Made by a program: the position numbers and the translations under genes. From Petunia secreta (taxonomy: Eukaryota; Streptophyta; Magnoliopsida; Solanales; Solanaceae), in assembly GCA_029990175.1 (NCBI GenBank), contig JARKIP010000003.1, forward strand, positions 744,001-808,000: a stretch of 64,000 nt of DNA, given 5' to 3'. The notes under the pieces were generated by a model. The model was given only the letters and a program-made list of their open reading frames with translations. It was not told the origin of the DNA and did not search any database. Of the stretch, positions 24,365 through 35,960 are shown piece after piece. The first letter of the stretch is position 1, and the number at the start of each line of letters is the position of its first letter.

Positions 24365-24526
24365 AATTCTATTTGTATTAGAAGTCCAAGAATATCCATG
24401 TTCAAAAATAGCTACAGGATGTCAAACACCTAAAAGGTTGTAATTCTATTAGTATTAAAAGTCCAAGAAAATCCGTGTTGCAAATTTTGATATCACGATA
24501 AATATACATATTTGGTATTTAATTAA
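24365..24526. repeat. Second copy of an approximately 80-bp tandem duplication holding an empty MULE target site
   Basis: The unit TAGCTAC..GGATGTCAAA..CCTAAAGGTTGTAATTCTATT, then GTATTAGAAGTCCAAGAATATCC, occurs twice. The first copy was split by the 1.8-kb MULE (its halves are 22485-22525 and 24365-24408). The second (about 24409-24482) is whole. Confidence 0.8.
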
Positions 24527-25476
24527 GGGAAATTTACACAAATATACAACCCTAATACCGTATTTACAAAACATAACAACACTATACCCATTTACAAAAA
24601 ATAACAATACTTTTTTTATATAGCATATACAAAATGCATTTACACCATACAATTAGGGTTTTATCATCTCCCTCACAACAGTGACGGCGCCAGTGACCAG
24701 CGATCGGTCGCCGCCGGTCAACCGCCGGCTGGTGGCGGCAGGTCGCCGGATTTATAATTTTTTTTTTTTTTTTAGATCTACAAAGAGAAACATACAAAAT
24801 ATACACATATATACATACGAAACTTCATATAAATTATTGTTTTGAAATCAAACATACATAAACATATAAAAAATACACAAACATACAAAGATATACAAAA
24901 AAAAATACAAACAACACACAGATATATACACCAACATACACATATACCAACATACAAATACACAAATATACAAACACATACACATATATACACAAATATA
25001 CACATACAAAAAGTGGAAGATAGATATTTTATGTACAAAAAATACAAGTATATACATATTTTATACAAAAATATACAAACTATACACATACAAACGGGAA
25101 AAAAGGGAAAAAGAAAAGATCTGAAAATCCACCACCAAAAAACCCACCAGAGAAGTTAAATCGGAGCAGCAGCGCCGCTGCACTGCGGCGGCAGCAGCAC
25201 CGAAGAGGAGTGAGGAGCAACTACGGGGCGTGGCTGGGGTGGCCGGATCTGCTCGTCGGAGATAGGGAAGGGACGGCGGCAGGGGTGGTGGATGTGTAGA
25301 GTAGGAAAGAGGAAGAGAGAAGAAGAAATTAGGGTTTTATGGGTGGGAAAGTGGAGATGAAAAAACGGTATGTAGGGTAAATATCAAAAATTATTGTTAT
25401 GTTTTGTAAATGTAGAAAAAGTATCGGTATTTTTTGTAATTTAGCTATTAGGGTAGTCATTATGTGTAAATTTTCC
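24527..25476. mobile_element. Pack-MULE-like element (950 bp)
   Basis: Perfect 9-bp target duplication TTTAATTAA at 24518-24526 and 25477-25485. The ends read GGGAAATTTACACAAATATA and, from the other side, GGAAAATTTACACATAATGA. Both continue to ACCCTAATA and then an ACAAAACATAACAA box. Two GC-rich pieces (24680-24752 and about 25160-25300) differ sharply in composition from the AT-rich surroundings and look like captured gene sequence. Between them lies low-complexity ACATATACAAA DNA (24790-25090). No transposase. Confidence 0.83.
24790..25090. repeat. Low-complexity ACATATACAAA-rich tract
   Basis: Irregular repetition of ATACACA and ATACAAA words. It produces Lys/His/Thr/Tyr-rich frames on one strand and Val/Cys/Ile-rich frames on the other, none of them credible genes. 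Confidence 0.8.
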
Positions 25477-25559
25477 TTTAATTAATTGATAACAAAACTT
25501 TTAAAATTCATTGCAATTACAATTTTCTCCAAACTAAAAAGTATTTAAGGAGGGTGAAA

Positions 25560-25602
25560 AAGACGAATGACATTTCACTAAGCCTTCCTGCTTTTATAAT
25601 AA
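25560..25602 (-). mobile_element. 5' tip of a second Helitron copy
   Basis: On the minus strand TATTATAAAAGCAGGAAGGC and the following GTGAAATGTCA repeat the first 45 or so bases of the neighbouring Helitron (29577-29621 in plus coordinates). The TC-containing outermost bases are missing because the neighbouring copy ends there. Confidence 0.65.
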
Positions 25603-25616
25603 CTAGTTTTTTGTGT

Positions 25617-25631
25617 ACGTGCGTTGCACGT
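25617..25631 (-). other. Helitron 3' terminal hairpin
   Basis: ACGTGC and GCACGT arms around a 3-base loop, 10 bp from the CTAG terminus. Confidence 0.78.
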
Positions 25632-27389
25632 GTTTCTATGCCAGTGAAAAATAAACTTTATAAAATGTAGGTTTGAGTTATTAATAAAAACTAATAAAAA
25701 ATTATAAACTCGAAAATGATAAACATCGATCATATTAATCTAACTTAATGAAAAAACTAAGATTGTCTTATAAAACCCCAATTACAAAATGATCTATTCA
25801 CAAATATGAAATAAAGAGAATTAGTCAAGAAAATATAGTCACATAGCATACACCATTATTTAGCTGTTCACTTGCTTTGAACTTTGGCTATTTCCTTGTT
25901 GCTATCACAAATAAAGACAATAACTTTAATTCTTTATCAAATCATGTCGCGATTATTTAAAATGTTACATACCATTTGTTCTAATTTTTTTCATTCTTAT
26001 TACTCTTTTGTGCTAGTGTTTTGTTCTGACAGTTCGTTTACTTGCTCTATCTTTGCTTGGTCTTATTGTTGATTTATTATTTATGCGTCCTCTCTTTTGT
26101 TTGGAGTGCTAAAGACTTTACAATATAAAACTCAGTCTGTGAGCTTTTTCCGCATTAGATATTTACTTTCCAATTTTTTTAAGCCTTCTCAAACGTTCAC
26201 AAATCTATATATTCGTGCCTAAAGAGCATTTAAAATACAAGGGTACCAAGATTCATAGAGAGTAACCATTACATATTACAAAATCAAATTTCCAGCATTC
26301 ATATGTTAAAGAAGATATAAAAAAAAAATATGCGCTAAAACTTAATATAGATAAAGTTTATTCTTTTTTTTTAAAAAAGGTTTACAACACAGTTTGATCG
26401 TTATTACTTGTAATGCTATGTAAAACATAGTTTACAACGATAAAATGTAGCTTAATGCTACCGAAAGAAAAAACCCCTTGGTACTTCTTGATCTTTATTT
26501 CATCTAGTTCTTTGTAAAAAAACACCATCAATTATAATAAAGGATAAATTTTGAAACCAAGTAGCAATATATATTATGTAATTTTTGCAGTTAACAATTT
26601 ATCCTCAGGGTAAAAGGAGCAACTTTAGTCTCCTACCTCACAGTATAGAACCAAAAGGATGATCAATATAAATATAGATACCACAATTATAATTAAGAGA
26701 ATTGATATAAAAAAAAATTGAAATGAAACCTTGTGATTTTCTCATCTATCTTTTCTCCAGCTCACTCTCGTGCCTTCATCGACTAAAACAGCGTCCTTAA
26801 GCATAGTGCGACAAAAGTTCATTTTCCAAATATATAAATTACTACTGAGTATCGAAGAAGTAAAGAATTTATTTTTAGAAAAAGACTTACATATGCAAAG
26901 TACTACATTTCTCTTTTAATTACTCAAGTGAAATAACACTATACTTGTGACTTGTTGAAGTATTATAAGTTACAATAAAGAGAAGAGAATTGAAGATTCC
27001 ACGAGAAATAATATAGCCACAATACCTAAAGATATGTAATAACAAAAAAAAAATAAAGAAAACAACCTCAACATGATCGATAACAATTCAAACTTCTAGG
27101 TGCTACTGCATCTGGGATGCAAAACTTTCAAAATTTATTAAACATATATTGAGGTGATTGAGTCGATGATAGATATTTATTATCTTAATGGCTTCAACAA
27201 AAGATGTTTCATTGAAAACGAATTGGAAAGTCAAAACAAAATACTAAAACAACAAATAAACCTCTTGAATTTTCTCAATCAGATTGGCTACTACTTTACT
27301 CATGATACAAATTCTCTTATTCTAATAAAAGATAGTATTTTAAATCAACTCATGCATTACATATATCAAAAATCAAATTTACAACATAT

Positions 27390-28520
27390 TCAAGAATATA
27401 AAATTTACTGTAATATTATCCTCGAGTATTCTCGAACCCAACAGCTTCCTGCCAATTTATTATAGTTAAAATATCGAATAATTAAAAATTGACATAATCT
27501 TTCATGAATATACATATCAAGAACCGAATTGATACACGATAGATTATACTAAATCAAAAGAAATCATGACCAATTGCTATATTTCAACTTCCGTTTGGCA
27601 TTAGCTCAATAGAGTTGCCTAGTGAAATTAAGCAACTAATGAACATATTATTTGATAAAAAATATAATAATAAAGGAAAGAAAACAGTAAGAATATTCAT
27701 AGACATATTTTTTTTCCTGCAACAAATAAGATGTTCATGATAACAAAAATTTTCTACAATTTGATTTATTAATGAACAAACTTGGATGTGATTTGTGTCA
27801 AAGAGACTCATGTCTTTGATATGGATGAAATCTAAGAATCTCGTACAAGTGAAAAATATAATTTAATTAATTTAGACCTTTTTTTTTTTTTTTGCACAAG
27901 AAGATAAGAATTTATGGACAAAGCACAACAATGTCTTTACGGAAAAAAATAAATCTGTTGACCAGAGTTTGAAAAAGCATATCTGACACTATAATTTGAT
28001 TTTTTCAACTAATATGATGTAGTCCAAGAATAATATAGTCATCTCTACTCTTCTACAAAGTTGGGAAGAATTTATGCAGTTAGAATTTAGAAAGCAAAAT
28101 AAGTTAAATTTTCATCCAAAAGTGTTGGATGTAAATATAATCATTGCTCCCTAACTTCCAAATATAATTAGGGTTAGAAACTCAAATCATCTTCTATTTG
28201 TAAATAAAGTGCTATAACTAACATGGTCATCCTTACTAAAACAATCAGAATACTAAATTTTAATATCCAAAATACATACATAAGCTTCAAGAACCAAATG
28301 TACAATATATTGAAGCATAAAAAATTACCATAGTTTTATCTCCAAGTACTCTCGAACCCAACCATTTCCTGCAACTAATCAACATTATACATATCCAATA
28401 ATAAAAAATGACACCATTTAATTTAAGAATATATGCACAAAATATTTTATTCAACCCAAAGACATCATGACTATGTGTGATTGAATGTCTCAAACCTCTT
28501 AGAGATGCCTCATTAGTATA
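27390..28520. repeat. Diverged direct repeats inside the Helitron
   Basis: 27390-27610 and 28290-28520 share TATTCAAGAATA/TATTGAAGCATA, a TACTCTCGAACCCAAC block, and a TTCCTGC..AAT segment followed by ATCATGAC in the same order. Confidence 0.65.
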
Positions 28521-29623
28521 AAAAAGAGAGAGAAACCAACTTGAACAATAAGTAATTGGCACACTATTATAAAGTCGGACACCGTATATTTTTTATTCAA
28601 TCACGATATCTCAACTTTCATGAAACCTTTCCCAAATATATCAAAACTCCAGTACATACTTTAGAAAAATAATCAAAAGGTAAACTACAATGCGTAATTT
28701 GTCTAAGTTGTATATATATACTTACTTTTTCATAAGCTCGCAAACCTTCTAACCAAACACCATAAGGCAACTTTGGCCATCCTTTACTTCACTTTGGCAG
28801 CAAACCATGTAATCATATAATTCACGAGAGAAAGTATTAGATTACATTCTTAATTAGTAAAGAAGTAATTTATAACTTGCACCAAAGAATATAATGATGA
28901 TGATAGGATTAGTAATTCATTATCTTTAGATGGTAAGAATTCTTAGCATATTATCCCTAGAAAAGAAGAAAAGTTGAATAAAAAAACAAAAACATAAAGG
29001 GCATTGATCACAGTATCATTGCTTCCAAACATCAAAGAAATGCACTTCAACAATTTGTGAATTAGCTACCCTATTAGTTAAAACTAGGAATGTATTAACT
29101 AATTAACAGGATTATGTCTTAAGTTGTATAAACAATGTCCTCTAAATAAATAGTGGAACAAAAAGCATTATAGAATTTTACCAACGGATGCATAAATTGA
29201 CGGGACCATGACCATGAGGCTAGAGAGAGAGAGATTAAGATCACAAGAAAATTGCTGAGGACTTGAGTCGGTGGCTGAGACACCTATTATATAGCCATAA
29301 ATATCTTTAATTTTAGTAATTTAAAACACCTAAATTTGTAGTTAACCAGGAGCTAAATTTGTAGTTAACCAGGAGTTTAGAATTTTAGTTGTGATTGAAC
29401 TTTATCAAACACAGAACTGGACATTCATACAATTCTATACCGTTCTTGAACTCATTGTTCAAGTGGGATAAGTTTTTAATAATTCTAGAATTATTTAATT
29501 TCAAAAATTAAAATATTAGAGAAATATAATGAAATGACAATTTTGTCTGTTGTAGAATCTTTTTAGTGAAGGATAAAAAAGTCGAGTGACATTTCACTAA
29601 GGCCTTCGTGCTTTTATAATAGT

Positions 29624-29657
29624 ATAGATAGATAGATAGATAGATATAGATAGATAA
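29624..29657. repeat. (GATA)n microsatellite
   Basis: About eight tetranucleotide units with one interruption, abutting the Helitron 5' end. Confidence 0.85.
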
Positions 29658-30438
29658 AAAAATATAAAAGGAATTAAAGCTAATGCTGTAAGGTTAGGAT
29701 TAATCTCGTTACTCACTTTATTTTTTCTTATCTCGTCTTCATGTTCTGCATACTTGTTACTCATTCTTTAATTTTTATTTTTTTCATTCTTTACTTTATT
29801 TTCCACTTAATCAAATGTTATCATAATGAAATCACGCTTTATTATTTTCTTTGAGTTTCTATATATTCACTTTTAAATGACAATTTTTTTCCATAAAGCT
29901 GGGTAGCATTATTATGTTGTTTAAGCTAAGTTTATTATTTCAGTGATGCAACTAGAAAATTAATGCATATTTTTCTATCATATATTCAAGTAACAATATA
30001 TCATGGGAGACATGTTTTGCAAGAAATTATTAATGTATACTTTTTTGCTTTTCCAGTAAGAAAGGAAGTGCTCGATTATCTGATGAGAAGTAAAACTTAC
30101 ATATTAGAAATTTTTTGTTAAATATAAAAGAGGGTAGTTTTATATGACTTGGAAAAAAAAATATTGAAGCCATGAAAGCCTTCAATATTATTGGGCATTG
30201 ATGTCTGTTAATGACGTTAATGTTATAAGTAGAGTAGAAAGCTAAATGGTGTAAGTATTTTAAATTATTAATTAAGTCATATTCAAAACACATAGTGTTA
30301 AGTATGATTATATAGTAACAGTTGTAGTTAAATAAAGAAATATGTGGCATTTGTTAATTGGTTAGGTGTATATATTCGATATGGATAAAATTTTTCAAAG
30401 CCCTCTCTCAAAAGCAGGATTAGGTGCATATGAATGTA
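29658..30438. other. AT-rich intergenic DNA
   Basis: No gene or repeat recognised between the GATA tract and the next MULE. Confidence 0.5.
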
Positions 30439-31527
30439 GAGTTTAAGTGGGGGAATGACAAAACTATGACACTTAGGGCAATGGTTTGCCTAATTGACCC
30501 CACTAAGAGTGGTTTAGCAAGAATGACCTTCTCTAAGTTAAATGAATCTTTTTGGACTAAATTGCCCCTGAACAAATTATATAAACACAGGATATAAACC
30601 AGACTTTCCCTCTATTTACTCTGCAACTTATTTCAAGACCTTCCGTCCCTTTACTCTTCCAACTGATTAACCTAAGAACTCAAATTTCCAGAAAAAAGAA
30701 GATTCAAAGGTAAGTTTCTTCAATATTTCATTAATTTTACGTGGTTTTTAAATTAAATTTTGCATAACTTCATCTTAAATTCGTAGAATTTGTTTAGTTT
30801 TTGTATAATCACAGATTAGCTAAAGCGATTTGTGAATTTTGATGATAATGATTGAAAACTACTGCTAGATAACCAGCAATTAACGTCACATTGATTTTCA
30901 GTTGCAGCAAAAAAAATTATATTACTTTGAATCTATATTTGCTACAGAATTTACAAATAGAAATTGCGATTACTCTTATTTAGTCGCAACTGCATTGCTT
31001 TGCCTAAATTAACTTGAAATAACTTGTAGATGATGTATGTCAATTGGTACTAACAGAAAACGCTTTTTAAGATCTGTTGCAAGGGAATGTGTTTGTAATG
31101 CACTCGCTGCCTTGTGGGCAGCACTTGTAGTTGAACTGCAAATAATTGCTGCTAGATAAACTCTACATGTGTTGCCTAATATGCAGAACTTTTCATCGCC
31201 TGAAGTGGTGCCTTGTAAGTATTGCCCACAGGGCCACACTACATGTAGAGTAGCTCGGGTTCAAATATAAAGTAGCTCAACACGTATTGTCCGATAGGCA
31301 ACAGTTTTGAACGCATGCATGTGCCTTTTCAAGTGTTGCCTTGTCGGCAACACTTGAAGGTTTGGAGCAAAAGAAAAATGTATAGGGGTCTCTATATGTG
31401 ATGCACAACAGGCAGTACTTTACTTTGTGCCTACTTGTTACAGTGAACCTCCAACGTCTATATATCTCGTTAATCAATTCAACAAAGTCTAAACTCGTGT
31501 AACCATTTCAATCCGTGCAGAATTTAA

Positions 31528-32064
31528 ATGGCAACAAACTGCATATACATTGCTTACAATAGAACATGGAGTGAAAACAACAAGTATCTGGATCATGAGA
31601 TGAAACTAATCCTCGTCACAGATGGTGTTACCTTCCATACGCTTCAGAGGGACATCTTTAATGCTCTTAACTACAGCCCTGATGACACCGAAGCAAAAAT
31701 ATGATTGGACACTAATCTGGATACAAGCAAAGGAATGATAATGACGAATGATCAAGAACTAAACACTTGCTTGTATCTGCTAAGCAATGACCAACATTTC
31801 AGCAAGTTCCGTTTCATAGTAGAGCTCACTAGAAGAAACGACACGTCCTCAAAAAGTAGCAATACCAGTAACACATGCCCATCACCTGTGAATGAAGCAG
31901 AGGATAGCGATGTGTTCCAACAACATCAAGGGAATTTGATTGAACTTATTGATCAACACGAAGAACTAGTGGCACTCACCGACCAAGAAGCTGAGAATGC
32001 GCGGCAATTTAATATGTATTTGTTGCAAAATTTACGAATAGAAATTGCGATTACTCTTATTTAG
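31528..32064 (+). pseudogene. Remnant of a MuDR-like transposase N-terminal exon, copy 1
   Basis: ATG at 31528 lies eight bases after a TGCAG acceptor-like site. The frame is open for 58 codons, has a TGA at 31702-31704, then stays open for 119 more codons to a TAG at 32062-32064. The start MATNCIYIAYNRTWSENN and the middle QELNTCLYLLSND resemble the PB1-like N-terminal region that precedes the transposase domain in plant MuDR proteins. This is recognition from family memory, not a search. The downstream zinc finger and DDE transposase domains are absent. A hypothetical unrelated host exon cannot be excluded. Confidence 0.5.
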
Positions 32065-32752
32065 TTGAAACTACATTGTTTTGCCCTAAATTAACTTGAA
32101 ATAACTTGTAGATGATCTCTGTAAATTGTCAATAACAGGAAATACTTTTTAAACTCTTATTCATGGGCATTTGTTTGCAATGCACTCACTGCCTTGTGGG
32201 CAACACTTGCAGCTGTGGTGCAAATAATTACTTGTAGATCAACTCTATATGTGTTGCCTAATAAACTGGACTTTTTATCGCATGAAGTGGGGAGTTGTAT
32301 GTGTTGCCCTGTGGGCAGCACTTGGAGGTCTGGTTCAAAATAGCAAGTAGAGAAGCTCTACATGTGCTGCCTAATAGGCAGCAATTCTTTTATCGCGTGA
32401 ATTGGTGCCTTTTAAGTATTGCCTTATCGACAACACTTGGAGGTTTAGTGCAAAACAACATGTACAGAAATCTCTACATGTGATGCCTAACAGGCAGCAC
32501 TTTAGTTGTTTTGCAAAATCTTTCTGTTCACTTGCTATAACTTTTGTATTAAATTTGCCTACAAGTTGTGGCTGAAGGCCATCACTTTAAGTAAAAATGT
32601 GTAGACAAGTTTCTACAACTTGTTGCCATTCGACCTCTACCACCTATACACAACACTAAACAAAACAAAAATTGAATGTTTTGTGTCTATCTTGTTAATC
32701 TATTCAAGAAACTCTAAACTCGTGTAATTGTTTTATTACGTGCAGAATTTAG

Positions 32753-32995
32753 ATGGCAAAAAAATGTATATACATTGCTTGCAATGGAACACCGAGCACT
32801 ATTTTGAAGAGCGACGTAGCAACACCGAATGACGAAATGAAAAATTAGATGCTAAATATTGGAGTTTGAATCACAATGTCTATTAAAGTACTCAAACAAA
32901 TCAGAGAGATAATGCTTACAGGACATATAAACGACAATAATGAACCAAATATCATCGATGAATCTACTCCACCGACTTCAACAAATTAGTGCTAG
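32753..32995 (+). pseudogene. Remnant of a MuDR-like N-terminal exon, copy 2
   Basis: ATG 32753 in the context TACGTGCAGAATTTAGATGGC, nearly the same as copy 1. MAKKCIYIACNGTPS parallels its start, and a TAG ends the frame after 31 codons (32846-32848). The upstream 700 bp also match those of copy 1, so a duplication of roughly 1.1 kb created both. Confidence 0.5.
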
Positions 32996-35174
32996 TTTGT
33001 CATGTCATTATATTTTTAATATTATATTTTTTTATATATTTTGAAGGGCATTTTAAAGAACAATGTTTTCTTTGTCTTATTGTATTTTGATTCAATATGT
33101 CTTCGTTTATTTCTCCCTTAACCTATCAATCATTGCATTTGCCTGCAAGTGTTGGTAAATAGGCAACAGTTGCCTGCCAATTCTTACCAAATCCTCACAT
33201 GCAATTGTATTGAGTAGCTGCCCAGGCAGCACTCGGCCTATTCCCATCACCAAATTCTCCTAGCCAATTCTATTAAGTTGCTGCCTAGGTAATCCTTAGC
33301 CTCCACCCTCTTAACAAATTCCCCGAGCCAATACCTTTGAAATGCTGCTTAGACAGTACTTGACCCCCATCACTCACCAAATTCCCCCAATCTCCAATTC
33401 CATTAAAATGCTACATAGGCTGTAATAAGCTTAAAATAAGCAAACAAGCACTAAACACACAAGCTAAGCATTCAATATGTCTTAGCTTCATTTCTCCATT
33501 AATCCCCTCTACCATTTTGTTTAGATGCAAGTGTTGGCAAATAGGCAACAGTTGCCTGCAAAGCCTTATCAAAACCTCACAGTCAAATGCCTTAAGTTGA
33601 TGCCTGACAGGCAGCATATGGCCTACAACCCTCAAAAACCAGATCCTTTAACATGCAACACTTTGCCTCCATCCCTCCCCAAGTTTCTAAAGCTAATACA
33701 CTTGAAATGATGCTGCATAGGCATCACTTCACCCCTTACCTCTCACCAAATTCCACGAGCCACTTGCATTGAGTTACTGCCCTCACAAAACATAAGCTTA
33801 TACAATACAAACACACATTAAAAAACAAGCCACGATGCATATAAGGCGCTTACAAGAAAATGTATATTCAACACTAAATACAATCAAACTCTATAAATCC
33901 CAAGGCATTCACATTGCTAAAAATATAAACATTTGTTACATACAAACCATTCAGTTGTATAAACTAAAACACAATCATTTACATTAAAAATTCAGTCATC
34001 CTCATTACTTTTATACAACAGAAAAGGTTTTCCAAGTACTCCTTCACAAAGAAGAGAATTATGATTTTGGTAATCATCACCTATCTTCTCAAGATGAGTG
34101 TTATATATATCCACCATTTGACTTGGACCTTGCATGACTACACAGATTAGCAGCCAAATCAAAATGATAATCTTTCAACTGCGTACACTTTATCTTGGAA
34201 ACATATTTTCCATGCATTATTGAATCAACAAACTTAAACACCTAAGCTCCACAATCATACCTGCACAAAATTTAACGGAAGGCTGAATGCAAAAAATAGA
34301 ACAAAACAATATAAACTGAATCAACAAATACAATGTCACACCATAATTAATTCAATCTTAATGGGAAATAAATTTTTCTCTACAATCAATAAATGTAATG
34401 TCAACATCACAAAAAGAAAGAAAACTAAAAAGAGAATACCTATTACTAAACATTAAGCGCATAGCCTGACAGACAATATTTTCTCTACAAATAGAACTTA
34501 TGTTTGAATGTTATGTCAACTATTGTCATGTGGGCAACAGTTTCAACAACAATAGGAAAATAAAAATACGATAACCAACAGAACTTATGCTTGAATATAA
34601 TCCCAATTATTCTTGTGGGCAACATTTTCTACAGCAAAAAGAAAACAAAATGCAACACCAATATTTTGCTAAAAATTTACATCAACTACATAATTAATAT
34701 ATTTCATACAATACATTCTACAATATTACAGATATTACCAATTAACAACAAAATTTAATGATTCAAGGAAGCAAAAATTGCAAAAACACAGATTGAAAAA
34801 GCAGCATTTTTCATACAAAACACACCACATGCTTGATGTTAGGCAACAATTAGGCAATAGTTTCTGGAAAAAAAAAACTCAAGAACCAATGGAACTTATG
34901 CTTGAATATTATGTCAATTGTTGGACAACACTATCTACAGTAAAAGAAAAATATAGAGTAATGGCAATACTTTGCTAAAAATTATATTAACTACCTAACT
35001 AAAACAATTTCATATAGCAAATTGAATAAAAATTATAGATTAACAATAAAATTTAAACATTGACGAAATTAAAAATTGGATTAACAATGAACATTAATAA
35101 AGGGAAATATCAAATTCGCAGAGAACTAAACAAAGAAAAAGAAAGGAGAAAAAAAAACCAAGGCATAGAACCCT

Positions 35175-35176
<2 letters not shown>

Positions 35177-35239
<63 letters not shown>
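35177..35239. repeat. (GA)n microsatellite
   Basis: About 31 uninterrupted GA units near the right end of the large MULE. On the minus strand they give a poly-Leu/Ser frame that is not a gene. Confidence 0.92.
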
Positions 35240-35415
35240 AGAAAAGAGGTGGCTGACCATTAGAATTAGGGCTTATATTGATTAGGGGGCAAAATAGTCT
35301 TTTCATACATTAAAAAATGGGTAGAAGGTCATTTTGCTAAAATATTTCTTAGTAGGGACAAAAATACATAACCAGGGATAATGGGGTACACGTGGTAAAA
35401 AATTTTGAGTTTAAG

Positions 35416-35955
35416 TTGTATATCTGTGCGAACAATGTAATTACACAAGCATGTTCTTTATGTTATGAAGATAGATAGCCATGGAAGGGCATGGATGAGA
35501 AATGTAAAAGTTACTTGTAGGACTCGGGTTAGGAAAATAGTTAAATAAAGATTAGGAAAATAATTAAATAGGAGAAATTGCGGTAAAAGTAATAGGCGAT
35601 TGTAATATAAACTCTTGAACCCCTTCCCTCCCTTCTTTGGCTTCTTCCTCTCCGTTCTTCTCCACTACCCCTTTCTATCTTCCTCTGTTCTTCTATCCCT
35701 CTCATTCTATCTCTTCATTCCTACTACTAGCTTTTCATTGTAATAGTTGTTCAACTAGGTTTTCATTGTAATTGTTATTTTGAGTATTATATCAAAGGAG
35801 CTTCTTCCCTGTTGTTGGTTAGTGCTTGGAGTAGTATAAAGTTATAAACTACACTTTATGAGGTAACTTAACTAGATCTTTATGATACTAACTTTGGGAA
35901 AAAATTATCATTGACTCTCAATTTTGGTTAAAATAAAAAAAAAAATCTTTATACA
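35416..35955. other. Intergenic DNA with a CT-rich tract
   Basis: 35625-35720 is pyrimidine-rich (CCTTCCCTCCCTTC and similar), like a plant 5' leader, but no coding exon follows. No gene is supported. Confidence 0.45.
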
Positions 35956-35960
35956 ATCAA

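Larger units (their letters stand above)
25603..29628 (-). mobile_element. Non-autonomous Helitron (4,026 bp)
   Basis: On the minus strand it begins TCTATACTATTATAAAAGC (29628 downward) after an A and ends CTAG (25606-25603) before a T, the A|T insertion typical of Helitrons. Ten bases before CTAG a 6-bp stem with a 3-base loop, ACGTGC-AAC-GCACGT (25617-25631), forms the expected 3' hairpin. No Rep/helicase frame was found in the 4 kb. The interior is AT-rich with diverged repeats (for example about 27390-27610 and 28290-28520). It must rely on an autonomous partner. Confidence 0.8.
31106..33740. repeat. Dispersed short TGCC/GGCA palindromes (a dozen or more)
   Basis: Recurring pattern TGYTGCC-N4-GGCARCA, often followed by CTTGGAGG. 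Clear examples are at 31106-31122 (GCTGCCTTGTGGGCAGC), about 31284, 31337, 32190, 32303, 32368, 32420, 32482, 33150, 33219, 33535 and 33600. Spacing is irregular, from about 50 to several hundred bp, and some copies sit in larger direct duplications (31.0 against 32.1 kb; 33.13 against 33.49 kb). Diverged single arms continue to about 34.9 kb. Confidence 0.8.
30448..35406 (+). mobile_element. Large degenerate MULE with long diverged terminal inverted repeats (4,959 bp)
   Basis: Target duplication GAGTTTAAG at 30439-30447 and 35407-35415. The left 110 or so bases and the reverse complement of the right 110 align with almost no gaps: CTTAGGGCAATGGTT with TTATCCCTGGTTATG, then CCCCACTAAG with TCCCTACTAAG, TTTAGCAAGAATGACCTTCT with TTTAGCAAAATGACCTTCT, and a shared TTGCCCC. 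Overall they are perhaps two-thirds identical, so the element is old. Inside are a leader with a GGTAAGTTTC donor (30709), duplicated MuDR-like N-terminal exon remnants, a palindrome array and a (GA)n tract. The catalytic transposase domain is missing. Confidence 0.8.

Noticed and set aside
24778..25159. Frames of about 70-105 codons on both strands in the ACATATACAAA tract
   Set aside because: Low-complexity DNA gives biased Lys/His/Thr or Cys/Val/Ile peptides on opposite strands. Neither resembles a protein.
35625..35960. Promoter and 5' leader of a host gene
   Set aside because: The CT-rich tract is suggestive, but no coding exon follows before the LTR element at 35961.
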